A DNA stretch of 64,000 nucleotides from Pampus argenteus. Its lineage: Eukaryota > Chordata > Actinopteri > Scombriformes > Stromateidae. Positions 24,903 to 36,935 of the stretch are shown in pieces. The notes under the pieces were generated by a model. It was given only the letters and a program-made list of their open reading frames with translations, had not been told where the DNA came from and did not search any database. The stretch is from positions 16,459,001 through 16,523,000 of the forward strand of contig CM072876.1 in assembly GCA_036937835.1 (NCBI GenBank). Direction: 5' to 3'. Position 1 is the stretch's first letter; each line of letters opens with the position of its first letter. The translations under genes were made by a program, and so were the position numbers.

Positions 24903-27900
24903 AAAGGGGACCATAACCGTTGTCATTATTTATGTTTTCAGAAGTCAATTACACAGCAAACACAGCAGCGGTAATAAATATGGATCCATGCAAAACACCA
25001 GCACAACTTCAATCTAAAGGCTTTAAAATGGAAGCACTGCAGAGGGAGAGCTAATGCATGGCGTTGTCCTGCACCGAAGCAAGACCACACTGTACCCCGG
25101 GACTTTAAAAACTGCTAAAAAGTTAAAGTCATAAAGTCATATTCATATCCAGTGGCCATATCACATGCAAACTACCATCCGATCCACATTTTGCCCTGGT
25201 TTTAAAACAGAAACTGTTTCTAACCGCGTGTCAGGACAGACAGCCGATTACTGCCGACAGAAAACGCTCCCGCGTCGTTCATTTAATTATGAGATGATTA
25301 CATGTCAAAAAACCTTCAAGTCTGTCGGGTTCATTGAGTATCAATGAATTGAACTGTTTTAATATTGTCTGAGTTTGGATTACTAATCCTTTCAAACAAG
25401 AGATGCCTTTCATTCATATTCTCTACATTTACTTATGTCAATGCTTTTATTCTTGACATCAAAATACGACATTTCATTGACGCTTTTATTTTTTATTTTT
25501 TCGCGTGTACTTACCTACCGCGACATAATGCTTGAACTGTGCAAACATACAAATAAAAACATGTAAGGTACACCTCTGTCAGATTCAAGGTTTTCATTTT
25601 TCATGTTGATACAAACTAGTGCTGGAAACTGATTAAATCAAGTATAAAATATCAAGCGTTCATTCTTCTCAAACGTCACTGTTGTCCGTTTCTCTCAGTT
25701 TTACATGAATGTCAATGGAATATTTTGCAAAACAAACATTTGAAGACGTCACGTTTTTAACTATTTTCAGACTAATAACTTCATCTGCAAAACCAACCCC
25801 ATAATATTCAGAAATAATCCAATATTTGCTGGTTGCAGGCTTGTAGTTGTAAAGACAAGACAGATCCTGAACAGAAACATGTGAAGAGCAGAAGAAGAAA
25901 GAAAATGGTCTAATGGAATGAATCTCAGGCGTGCACTGTGGCTCCGCTGTGGGAGGACACAGAAATTGCATCAAGCAAATCTGGGGAATGGAACCCATAT
26001 GGCTAATGGATGTGGGTTATGATATTGTTTTGGAAGGCTCCACAACGTGCCGTCCTTCAGATGCTACTAGAGCCACAGACCTCCACAAATCATCACTGCG
26101 GGATAATACAACGCACTTGATCAGACCTGGGAGGAAAGGATGCCAGGGAAGAGAAGAAGACCACTCCGTGAATAATGATTACGGTCACCTTCGTCATATA
26201 TCAGCATCCATGAGAAGATGACTTGGATAAGGGTGTCAGTGCAGAGGGGCTGACAAATTCCTGCACCATCCTTAGATATCACCGTCCTCCTCCTCCTCCC
26301 TCTCTGCCTCCATAATCGCTTGCTATCACAGAAATGAATCCATGTTTTCGCTACCCAAACACGTCTTGTGTTAGTGTATTAGACACAGCAGACTGACAAT
26401 CATGAATCTAGACTGATGACGCAGCACGGCTCTCACTTCCACTGAAGTGTCTTGCTTGCTAAAGTTATCAGGAACCAGTAAAGCCAAGGTCATGTTAGTA
26501 GGTGGGTCTTTGTCTGAATACTGGATGCATTCAATTAGCGCTCCTGCAAAGGCGAACGTGAGTGAAATGCAAGAACTGGCTCGGGATTGATGCACTGGAA
26601 GGAGCGCTGTAAAAATCAGACTGATAAGACTCTCTTTTCTTCTCTCGGTTTTACTGGAGTTGGCAGCGTCTCGGACCGAGCTCAGTCGTTCCGTCTGCCA
26701 GGCCGACGCACTCCATTTGTTACTCCCAGAAGGTCACCGGAGAGCGTTCTCAAGCCACTTCCTCAATGTCCGCTGCCACCCTCACCCACAGGAGTCATTA
26801 AGACGAATAGGACAATATACTGTCCTGGCTGCTGCTAGCTGCGTCCCATCATGACCTCTGATAGCACACATTAGACCTTCAGGAACACATCTCTGTTTAT
26901 CCTTTGCTGAATCCATATTCAAAGACTGTGACGCAAGGGTGTCATTGTGAGGTGACGTAGAAGTTGGCTTGAGGTGGAGGTGAAATGAGTCAAACTGGGA
27001 CTAAATTTAGTTTAAACTCTCACCTCAAGGACAAACAAGGTGTTTGTCAGATCCAGACTGTAGCTCATTACCTCAGTGCAGGGGTGCCGGGGACCAAAAA
27101 GTGTGTTTAGTCTCTTATGCACTGTGTGAGGAACGAAGCGCACACCATCACTTTTGGCTATAATCCGACATTTATTCTAGCAGCAAAGAGTGGAACTATG
27201 TCTCCGACAGCCAGTTTTGTGGTAACAGACTCCAGAAAATAATAAGATACAAACAGAATTGATTGAAGTTGCTGCTGGTTAGCAAGCAAAGCTAAAACTG
27301 AGCTATAAATGTCACCGATATCATCACAAAGCGTTTGCTGTGGTAACTGGGAGCTCATCTCAACAAACAAAGTGCATACAATACACTTTTACCTATAAAA
27401 ACAAAGTTATAAAAAAAAAAAAGGTAGTGAAGGAGTTCATTACATATCAACCTAACGTTACCACGGAGACAGGGTGTAGCAGACTGGAAGGGGAGTTTGG
27501 GGACTGTCGTGTCTGCAGAGGAGGCAGATTGAAACGTCTTTTTACTGTAAGTGTTGTAATATAGGGGCACTGTTGTAAGTGTTGTAATCGAGGGGATAAG
27601 GTGATTCAAAACTTACAAATAATGTGGGAGGAAGGAAAGGTGGGAGAACAATGACCCCTCTGTCCCCTGACTGCTGGGGCCCGTGTCAGATTTTTATTTT
27701 ATTTTTTTTATTTTTTTCAGAATGGAGGTGAAACATGCTACAGTTAACAACTGTAGTATTTCCCAGAGATGTTTTTAGACCATCATGTTGGGAAAATTTC
27801 CAAATAATTTCTCAGGACGATTCATTAACAGAATCCTTGTATTTATTTCAGTTGTATTAATGGGACTCTTATTAGTCATAGGTGAATTATTGATTGAAAG

Positions 27901-29440
27901 AGACATCTAAGTGTTTGTTGCACTGGATGTAGATACTTATAAAATACCTATAAAATGATTTTAAATATAAAACGTTCAACTCTTACACTAATTAGAGGGA
28001 GATTCCTTCATTTTTATTGTTGCGTCTAGAGGTAAGTGAAAGAAATAATAAATAATAATACAAGTTGCAGGAAACAAGAACTGCAATAAATAAAATATGA
28101 AAATTAAACAGTGAAAACATTTGAGAGTTTTTAGTGTGTGAGAGGAGACTGGGGGCTTTGACTCATGCATCTCAGCATCTCTCTAAGCCTGGTCACTGGC
28201 TGCATAAACGCATGTTTATTGACTAAATCAACTCGGTTAAGATTAAGGAAAGAGCCTGGAAATGAGACTTAAAGACCGATCGATCGTTTGAAAACTGAAT
28301 CACAGCTGGTTTCTGAAACCAAAGTACTTGAAAAACAAAATCAAAGACATAAAAATCACACCGGTCAATTCTCCATGATGAAACTCAACTTGAACAGGAA
28401 CAAATGAGGCGTAGAAGCACATTGTTTGCTACTTACTGTGTGCCAGTATGGCAAAATAACAGTATGTGATGGACAAAGGACAGGAGAGGTAAAGCATAGC
28501 TTCTTGATGTCTTTTCTCTGGTGAGAACAGCTTTTGACTTTCGGGGCATGAACTGCACTAAGACAAAACGTTGTCCTGTATCTCTGTTGATGATTTTTAT
28601 TCAGAGCTCTCTATGAGCTGGAGTCCAGCGGTGCAGACAATGCCTGAAATATGATGCATATGTTGCAGATCTGCGAGAAACCATTTTCCGTTACCAGCAG
28701 TATGATACTGTAATATCCAACACACCTAACATCACGTCTTTTCATCTTCATTGTCACAGGCTGCCACAGAGCTTTAGGCACTTAACTAATAACAAAAGCC
28801 CTATTAGACACTTAATGCAGAGTAATGATGACAAGCAGCCACACTGAAAACAGCACCTGTCGCCTGAGACAATAATATATTACCAGAGATGAAACTGATG
28901 GTGCACTGACACCAACACAAGGGAGCAAGTCAGAGAAAATGCAGTGAACGTCTTAACTGGACAGTTTGAAGTCCACTAATGCTCTCTGCCTTCTAAAGAC
29001 ACCAAGAGGGAGAGAGTGTGAATAAAAGTGCCACATAGATAAAAGAGAGAGAGAGAGAGATGGGGTTCACATAGGAAAACATGATGCAGATGGAGCTAAA
29101 TTCATAATCCGTGCAGGGAAATAACATAATATCTTGCATCATGCATGCACATGTAAAGAGATTTATCTTTTTTTTTTTTTTTTACTATGGAAAATACATC
29201 ATGTATCATAAAGCTGCTGCAGCAGAGGAAAGGGGGATTCAAGTTAGTTGTACTGTAGCTGGAACTACTGAAACAATGATTGAAGGAGTTGAGCAGAAAT
29301 AACAGCCCAGCATTTCAGATCTGTGTAGGAATAAGAGACAAAAAACCAAGGTGCCAAAAGGTCACTATAAACTCACAGCACCATCCTCCGCAAGCATACA
29401 CTCTTTGTTAAATATATGCACACAACACGACCCGCAAAAA
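24903..29440. other. Noncoding DNA without recognised features
   Basis: No supported gene. 25900-26230 and 26590-26850 are more GC-balanced and have open frames of 83-96 codons, but these overlap in other frames and show no known domain. A short (GA)8 tract lies at 29045-29060. Confidence 0.4.
29045..29060. repeat. (GA)8 microsatellite
   Basis: Sixteen bases of GA repeat. Confidence 0.9.
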
Positions 29441-29960
29441 CTCTCCAAAAAGATTGCGGTTACCTGTTCGGCATCCTACCCGGGACGCAGCGGCTACACT
29501 TCCAGCCAGGAGCACAGGAGGATCAGCCGGGATACAGCGGAGGTCAGAGAGCCTGCACACATCTCCTCTGCTGGCTGACAGCTTCAGGTTATACGAATAC
29601 GGAATCAGGTGTGGAAGTGAGAAGGTCTCCAACACTCCCCCCCCTACCCAAACAAACTAAACAACGACTCTGACAGACAGCCAGGTGCGCAAAAAACCAA
29701 CAAAAAACACGCAGACAGAAACACTCAATACGCGTCCCGTCTGCTGCCTCTTCTGATCCAGAGAAGCAGGAGGCGGGTCCACTTGTGTCGGAGCGCCCTC
29801 CTCCAGCAGCAGCCCGCGGATCAGTGTGAGGCTGGAGACGCGCAAAGCTGCTCGCTGTACCGCTGAGTGGAAGCGGCTGCACGGGGGAGAGCTGGGGCGT
29901 GTTCCTGGATGGGGGTGGGGGAGGTGGAGAGGGAGGAGGAGGGGGGAGTGCGCAAAGATG
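29440..29960 (-). promoter_or_regulatory. Candidate CpG-rich promoter with first exon (minus strand)
   Basis: This block is distinctly richer in G+C and CpG than the flanking kilobases. It includes a GC-box-like GGCGGGTCC (plus orientation, near 29772) and a G-rich tract at 29911-29946. Read on the minus strand, a leader-like stretch ends in CGAACAG followed by GTAACC, a plausible splice donor (intron would begin at 29463). An ATG at 29474-29472 with a purine at -3 would give only three codons before the donor. Such a layout suits a noncoding or barely coding first exon of a gene lying toward lower coordinates. No TATA box is seen. The plus strand also has weak donor-like sites, so the direction is uncertain. 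Confidence 0.4.
29911..29946 (+). other. G-rich tract, G-quadruplex candidate
   Basis: Runs of GGGGG, GGGGG, GGG and GGGGGG are separated by short purine loops, inside the candidate promoter. Confidence 0.6.
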
Positions 29961-30227
29961 CTGAGTTCAGTGTGAGGGTGTTAGGAAAAGTTTGCGAAAA
30001 GTACTCGAGGGAAAACATCTAGTGTGCACAAACAAAATCAGGTTTAATCCAAGTTAGATTCTGGTGTAGGTTACATGATTGGATTAGATTTGTAGCTACA
30101 GGATCAGATTATAAATACTATACAGTAGCCTATGTTTCATCTGATAAAAAATAATCTTATCAATCATTTTCATCAATATTTCAATCAATATTTTTATAAT
30201 AATGGACAGCAAAACAACCCAAAAACC

Positions 30228-30450
30228 TCACTGTACACTGCAACCTGCTCAGCACCCAGCAGCAGACAGACACAGTTCTCTGTGAACTATAGCTGGTGAA
30301 CATAGTGGAGCATTTAGCAGCTAGAGAGCCACATATTTCCCTCAGGAGCTGATACAGAGCCAGAAACAGAGCTCATATTGGACTTCCATTCACCAGCTGG
30401 ACACAAACACCACTTCTAATGAATGATAATGCTGCTCCATACCAGCTGGA
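30228..30450 (+). repeat. Dispersed repeat family A, copy 2
   Basis: Longer relative of 603-750 in the same orientation (shared order of 'acctgctcagcacc', 'agcagcagacagacac', 'agctggtgaacatagtgg', 'aacagagctc'). It adds a 3' part with 'ccagctggacacaaacacca'. From memory, this body is common in perciform intergenic DNA. Confidence 0.7.
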
Positions 30451-31320
30451 CGTATAGTATAGATACATTCCCTATATCAACTTAAAAATGTGCTGATTGT
30501 TTCTCAGTAGGTTCTACAGTTCAAACTGTGAGCAGAATACATTGGACTACACAGCTTTACAGAACACACCTTTATAATCCCTGCACTGGGTTGTTTTCTT
30601 AATCCCACTACCACAAACACTCTGCCCATTCACACCCACACCGTAGACTTCTATTGATTTTGTGTCTTCTCCCGTCCCGCAGAGAAAAACATGTTGTGTA
30701 GCATTAATAAATAGATGTATACCTTCTCATTATTTTAGTGCAAGTGCACCTATTCTAGGGCAAAATGACATCGTATATAGTTATTTTACTTATTGTTTGC
30801 TCTGCGTGCGTGCGTGTGTGTGTGCGTGTAAGAGACAGAATTAGCACTCCAGCTGATATACAGCCTCGGTGTGGACTGAAATGGACTTTATGTTATATCA
30901 TCAGCATTTGAAGTCTCTCTCTCTCTCTCATCGCCTATATCCTCCAAAATAAGCCATCAGTCTGACACAGCACATTTCAGCTTGCTGGTAAGCAGCTCAA
31001 TCTGCCTGAGCAGGGGTCCTGCTGCTTCAACCCACAGCCGCTTTACAAAAGCTATTTGAGGGAAGGCTGGTGTCTCGCTCCCGCTTCGGGCTGCCAGATG
31101 GTCCTGCGTAAGAACTTTGAATTATTCAGTCATCCCACAGCAGATTGAAGCTGTCATGTGTAAGACAACTTGGCTGGCCTCTTCGTGCGCCAGGGAACAC
31201 CAGCGGATGAGTGCGTACAGCCGGCTGTGGAGACGCCACCAGGTTATGCAACTTCCACATTCAAATTTCACTAATGCACAATTTAGGCCCTGGCTCACAA
31301 TGTACTGCAGTGATGGAGTG

Positions 31321-31341
31321 ATATATATATATATATATATA
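31321..31341. repeat. (AT)10 microsatellite
   Basis: Uninterrupted AT repeat of about 21 bases. Confidence 0.95.
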
Positions 31342-31984
31342 GTGTCATTTTTTTTCAGATCAGACTCAGAGTGTGTTATGCTCTCACAGAGAGGGATGAG
31401 AATCATAAATGATTCACCTGATCCAGGTTTTATGTGTGAACGCTGAGCTTACAGCAGCGCAGGCATCTAGAAACAAGCAGTTAAGCTTTTTAATAGATAC
31501 ACACGCTGTCTGTTTGTGTCATTCTCTAATGCATCACATTAAGTCAGAGTGTGTCAAACACAATTATGGAAATGACTAAAGTTGAACAAGAACGTGTGAA
31601 AAAAAAAAAACCCCATAAACCAAAACATTGTCATAAATTTTCTGAAAGACATCACGGGGGTCCTCAGACATTTAATGTGCTACAATTACCATATTGGCCA
31701 TTAGTGATATTAGAGTGAAGCTTTACTGATGGCAGGGATCATGATTAGAACCATAATTTAGCAGGATAACTCCTGTCACTTTAACAGAGCCATTGACACT
31801 ATGAATACACGCCATTAACAAATACTGCTGTATAATATATCACCACATTATGGATGATATATATTCCATATTTCACTTTCTCCTTATGCCTACCTCATTT
31901 GCTTCCGACTGAAACACTTTGTCAAGGTTGAAATGATCTGAACCGAATGACACGGACTCATCCCTGTTTTTGTTTGCCGTCAAA

Positions 31985-32010
31985 GTGTGTGTGTGTGAGA
32001 GAGAGAGAGG
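31985..32010. repeat. Compound (GT)n(GA)n microsatellite
   Basis: About six GT units pass directly into about six GA units. Confidence 0.9.
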
Positions 32011-32132
32011 GGCTTATCCTTTCAAAACAAGATGAAGAAATCCACTTCACACGGAGGCCGCTGTGTGTGTCTGTGTGTGCACCTGAGTGTGTGTGGTGTA
32101 ATCACCCTGAGAGCGGCACATTAATCCAGTTT

Positions 32133-32173
32133 GGGGGGTAGGGGGTGGGGTGTGTGTGTGTGTGTGTGTGGGG
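32133..32173 (+). repeat. G-runs and (TG)10, G-quadruplex candidate
   Basis: G6 at 32133, G5 at 32141, G4 at 32147, ten TG units, then G4 at 32170. Four G-runs with loops of 2, 1 and about 19 bases satisfy a relaxed quadruplex pattern. Confidence 0.75.
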
Positions 32174-34749
32174 TTGCTGCTTTGATCTGTGGCTGAGTGG
32201 CTCTACAGTGAAGCTCTCGACCTCACCTCCTCCGCTAAGAATCACTCAAAATTAGAAAGGAGACTTCTTATGTGAAATGGGTTAATAGCTCGTCTTCAGT
32301 AAAGAGGCTCGTCCCGCTTTATACACGTTGCTTAGAAATGTGGCTCATTTTGAAGAAGTGGTCCAATTTGATCACATGAGGGGCCTCTTTGTGAGAGGGA
32401 AACAAGGTAGTTATGTACTCCATAAAACAACCTGTGTGGGGAAAAACTCAAAAAATCAGCCAATTTGAGAGTGTTACACTGTAATTGGTGAAGGTCTTTA
32501 CTGCAAGTGTCTGCTAATTGCATGTGACTGATGTACAGTGTATGTGTTGATATAATACTAAGTGTGAAATCAGGTCTATGTTAGGACACCACAAAATAAC
32601 TGTATGATGCTACGAGCCATATTTATTTTAACATTACCATGATTAAATTAAGTTTTAAAGCTGCACTCATTTTAGATGATAAATGGGGAAAATATTAAAT
32701 ATATATATTGTATATGTATTATATATAGTGAAAGGAATTTCTTGTATTTTTTTTATTTTTTTAAACTCTTTGTTATGTCTTTTGACCCTGACCCACATCT
32801 TTTTCTCTGTGGAGTTGGAGGAGACCAAACTAGAGGTTGAAATGATAAGAAATTGACTGAGATTGTAAAACAAAACCCAAACCGAACTGAAGCAGGAGAG
32901 AAACTGTGACGCATCACGTCAGACATAGAAGACGAGCGGGAAAGTAGATGCAAACTAAATGAATGCCAGCTTGTCTTGTCTGTACTCCTGATGAATGCAA
33001 AAAACATCCTGTCAAATGTTTAAATCAAATGCATAGAATAGACTCGAACAGATTCTGAATGATACGTATTGCTTATTTTTCTATAGTTACTTTCAGCTTG
33101 TCTCAGAAGATACAGTATGTATTCACCTTAGTCTTAACCAATTAGAGCTCCCCTATATTTAAGTTAAAAGAAATTAGATAAATAATTTATTCTTAAGTTT
33201 GTAACTGAGGGATGTAATATTTAATATGATAACTAGTCTCTATTTTTGTAGCGAAATCACTTTTATCCGAATATCTGAAAAATTCATATTTTTATGGGTT
33301 TGGGGTTTTTTTGGGTTTTTTTTTCCAGATAAACTCAAGAGAATTCTTGACTTGGTCGTTTTAGATTCAGTTCACCCAAATGCTTCATCAAGTCCAAACA
33401 ATATATACCATGCTGTTGTTTAAAGCTGCTTGTGAGAACAAACATATTGACACCTGCATACATAACAGGCTGTATGTGTCAAACTCAAAGAGGAGAGGGT
33501 GCGCTGGGTTCCTGCAGACACAGAGAAAGGCGAGGCTGTAAATATTCATGGGCGAGCTGTCAGCCTGCCGTGCCTCTCCGCTGGCTCCTGTCACTCCATT
33601 GATCTCTCATACATGACATTCACGTCCAATGACCGCCCTGCTTCACCTCAATCATGTGGGAAGAGGTGCCCTTTCTCCCGCCTGCTTGGTGTCAGTTCCT
33701 CCAGGAGACGGGGCGTGCTGATCAGCCCCAACGTCCAGGGTTCTTACATCTCCTTCATCATTATATGCAAAGTGGTGGATCCCTCCTTCACATCTTATAG
33801 ACCTCCAGTGTGTGATTTCCAGGAGTTACTTTGTACTCATGAATTGACATTTCGGTTTCGTCCTTGTTTTCTTAAATCTGCCTTGAAACGTCTACTCCAG
33901 ATAGTAATTTCCTACGTTTCTCAGCATGCATTTTAACACACCCCAGAGGACTGTGAACATTTTTCTGTTTAAAAAGTGCAAATGTGTGCATGGAACTATT
34001 AATGTGTCAATGAGCGTATCTGCAGAATGTACAGTCCCTATAGGCAGTATAGGCAGCTACAGGTTTAAATTAGCATCATATATGGCTGTGTATCACTATA
34101 TCTGAATGTTGTGTAAATACATTTAAATGTATGAATGTATGAATGTGTAAACAATATCTTCATTTTTAAATCCATAAGGAGATCTATAGCTGTGTGTGAC
34201 ATTTTGTGAAAAAAAGATTAGCATAAATAATATCTATCTATATTTGTGGATGGAAAAGGTTCACATACTGTAAAATAAATAAAAAAAGTACAAATACTTT
34301 TGTCCTACATTTGACGCTTGTCCCTGAATAGCCAATGGAGATGCAGCTTCAGCTTCAACAGTGGCTGATTGGATATGGTACCCAGGCAATATGAAGAGCA
34401 TTTGCCCGGCAACGTTTCAGACAACATGACAACATTTAAAAGACTTGAAAAAGGTAAAATCACATACGTCTGTACACCAATCAGCATTCAGCAACATTTG
34501 AATTAATATGTGAGATGAAGCACATTCACTCATTTGGTCAGTCAAGCATTCATACAGATTTTTTAAAATTGATTATTTCATAATTTAATCGTTACGTCAC
34601 ATATTTTGTCTACGTTTATGCAATTATTTATTTCAGTCTAAAGTTTTAACCCCTTAGGCTTCCATAACAGGATATGTATAGTAAAGCTGGAGGGATGAGG
34701 GCTTCCTGAAACATAGCTCACAGCCATGTTAAATCTACTAGTAAAGCCA
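32174..34749. other. AT-rich noncoding DNA
   Basis: No supported gene. The longest open stretch (33499-33936, plus) has no ATG start, no domain and ordinary composition, so I treat it as chance. 33480-33780 is somewhat more GC-balanced than its surroundings. Confidence 0.4.
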
Positions 34750-35072
34750 TAAAGGAAAACTATACTTTATTACATTTAACTTAGTTTGTATTTCCGTAGC
34801 TTTGGTCATCAGTTCTAAAAGTGAATCATAGTTGTTGGTAGAACTTTGACCTACCGTACTTACTGTAGCTGTATCCCCTCACACTTTCACTTTTACCTCC
34901 ACATAAAGCTAATGTGGCTAATGTGTCTAACCACTTGTATTTCTTGCCAGATGGATCTACTTTTAGTTTATCTCGCTGTATTTCAGATCTCAACATTGAC
35001 TTTGATGAGTACAGCGTTCTCTTATGGCCAACAAATAAAACTAGTAATACATTACATCGTAGTTTTCCTTTA
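34750..35072. mobile_element. TA-flanked MITE, 323 bp
   Basis: A perfect 13-bp terminal inverted repeat, TAAAGGAAAACTA at the left and TAGTTTTCCTTTA at the right, with weaker similarity continuing inward (tacattta-like). The outermost TA on each side can be read as the TA target duplication typical of Tc1/mariner elements. There is no transposase frame inside, so it would be non-autonomous. Confidence 0.7.
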
Positions 35073-36794
35073 AATATCATGCTGTGATAATTTTGCTGGT
35101 TGACCGGGACTGTTCCTCACATTTTACATAACCCTGCCTTTATATAACATCACGTGATATCATAACCTGAGGCCATGAAATCACACGCAATCGATATTAT
35201 CTGTTTCAATCGTGTACTGTAAATAGAAAGACGGATGTGCTGTGCTTGAGGGTAAAACAAGGGAAGCCGGAATCCAATTAAGATGTACGCGATCTGGAAC
35301 CTCATCAGGTCGTCACTGTTTCGCGTCTCTTTTCACGGAGCCTTGAAGGTACATTCGAACATTAACGCTCCCCATAGCTAAAGATCCACAGTGATTGCTG
35401 TGAGTCATATTTGAACAGAGTTCTCGCTGACTTACACTTTAATAAGACACAGCTTCAGACTGTAATATCAACACTGTATGTAACTATTGTTATTGATTTC
35501 CTGTGGACAGCGCTGCTTTTCTGACACAATTACCATTCATACTGAAAAGCATCAGGCTCACATACTGTAAGTACTTTCATAAGACCTTTACACACTCCCT
35601 TACAATGTTTCTTCTGGAAAGCAATCAATGTATTGATACAGCAGAACTTGTATTAACTGTTGCTTGGCAATGATATTAAAAATACAGGCACATTGCTTCA
35701 CTTTTTTTGCATTCAGCGTGCAGCAGCAGACCTTGAGACGCTTTGTTCATCCCGGTGTTCCTCTTCCGTCCCCTCCGGCCCGCTGTTCCGGTCATGCTTC
35801 ATGAACCCTGGCTGATGTACAGGTGAATCTCAGAGACAGGGGCCACGGCCTGTTTGCTGAGAGGATGAAGAAATCTGTCATTATCCTCTGCGAGTCATTC
35901 TTCTCACGCTTCCAGGGACCTGACCGTTAATTGCTCCGAGAATACGTCCAAACAGAGACGACGGGGAAGGGAGCGCCAACAGATGGGGCCGTGAATCGAC
36001 CCTGCTTTCATGAGGCTTAGCCAGACTCGTCTTTATGAAACTAATGTTAGCATGATTTCCCACTAGGTGTTGTTACTTTACAGCAAGGGTGTAGATTTGC
36101 ATATGGACAGGAGGGATATGTTCATACCGATATTTTGGGAAGACAGAATTGTCCCCACCAATATTCGAGTGGACTTGTTGGCATTAAACACGATGTGGGC
36201 GAATGAGCTACCTGTGACGCTGGGGCGGACGTGATGAGGAGTAAATCCTCTCGCTGCGCTTCAACACTCGTTGTAAAGACTCCGGTTTAGTGGCTGTCTA
36301 TGAATACCAACAACACTCACAACAGGAATGTACACACGGAGGTGAAATCGTTTCTGTGAACTGCAAACAGGATGGAAATAGTGCAAGGAGTGCTGAGATA
36401 AATATGAAAATGGAATATTACTTTACATAGTATATGGTTATGTACAGTTACAGTATGTGCGCACACACACACACACAGGCACACAGGCTAACGTAACCTA
36501 GGTGATATTACATTATAAGTTGTGTTTACTGATTAGAAGAGCACTCCGTCTGAAGTCATCTATCGTAGTGTACAATACAGCCTGGCACTGTTGTCAAAAT
36601 GTCCTGTTGATCCACGCTTATGCTGAATTACTAGAAGAAGCGTTTCGTATTCGATATCACAGATGGAAAAAAAATAAAAAATAATTTAAAAAGGCTGCAG
36701 ACTTTGTAAAATACAGCTGCCTTACAGTGAGATTACCACAACAACAAACGTGAAGTCACCTGAGGCACCATGAGCCAGTTTTACGACGCCGGGG
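35073..36794. other. Noncoding DNA without recognised features
   Basis: No supported gene. The GC-balanced part at about 35720-36060 looks more constrained than its neighbours but carries no usable frame. A short CA tract lies near 36463-36476. Confidence 0.4.
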
Positions 36795-36935
36795 TTTGTG
36801 GTGGCCTAGTTGTTACGATGCGTTCTCTGCTTCGATTGCAGCGGGGGACATTTGTTGTATGGAACTTCCCTTCTCTCTATCTATTCATTTCCCGTCATCA
36901 TTCAGAGGTTTTTTTACAATATCAAATGAAGCAAC
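36795..36935 (+). repeat. tRNA-derived SINE, diverged
   Basis: 'gtggcctagttgttacgatg' resembles a tRNA A-box region. 'gcgggggacatttgttgtat' followed by 'cccttctctctatctattca' resembles the body of a teleost SINE whose consensus reads 'GCAGCGGGGGACATTTGTTGC' (from memory). The B box is degraded. Confidence 0.5.

Larger units (their letters stand above)
30451..32132. other. Noncoding DNA with simple repeats
   Basis: Contains a mixed GC/GT tract at 30803-30830, a (TA)n at 31321-31341, and adjoining (GT)n(GA)n at 31985-32010. No supported gene. Confidence 0.5.

Noticed and set aside
33499..33936. 145-codon open stretch on the plus strand
   Set aside because: No ATG at its start, no recognisable domain, ordinary composition, no splice context.
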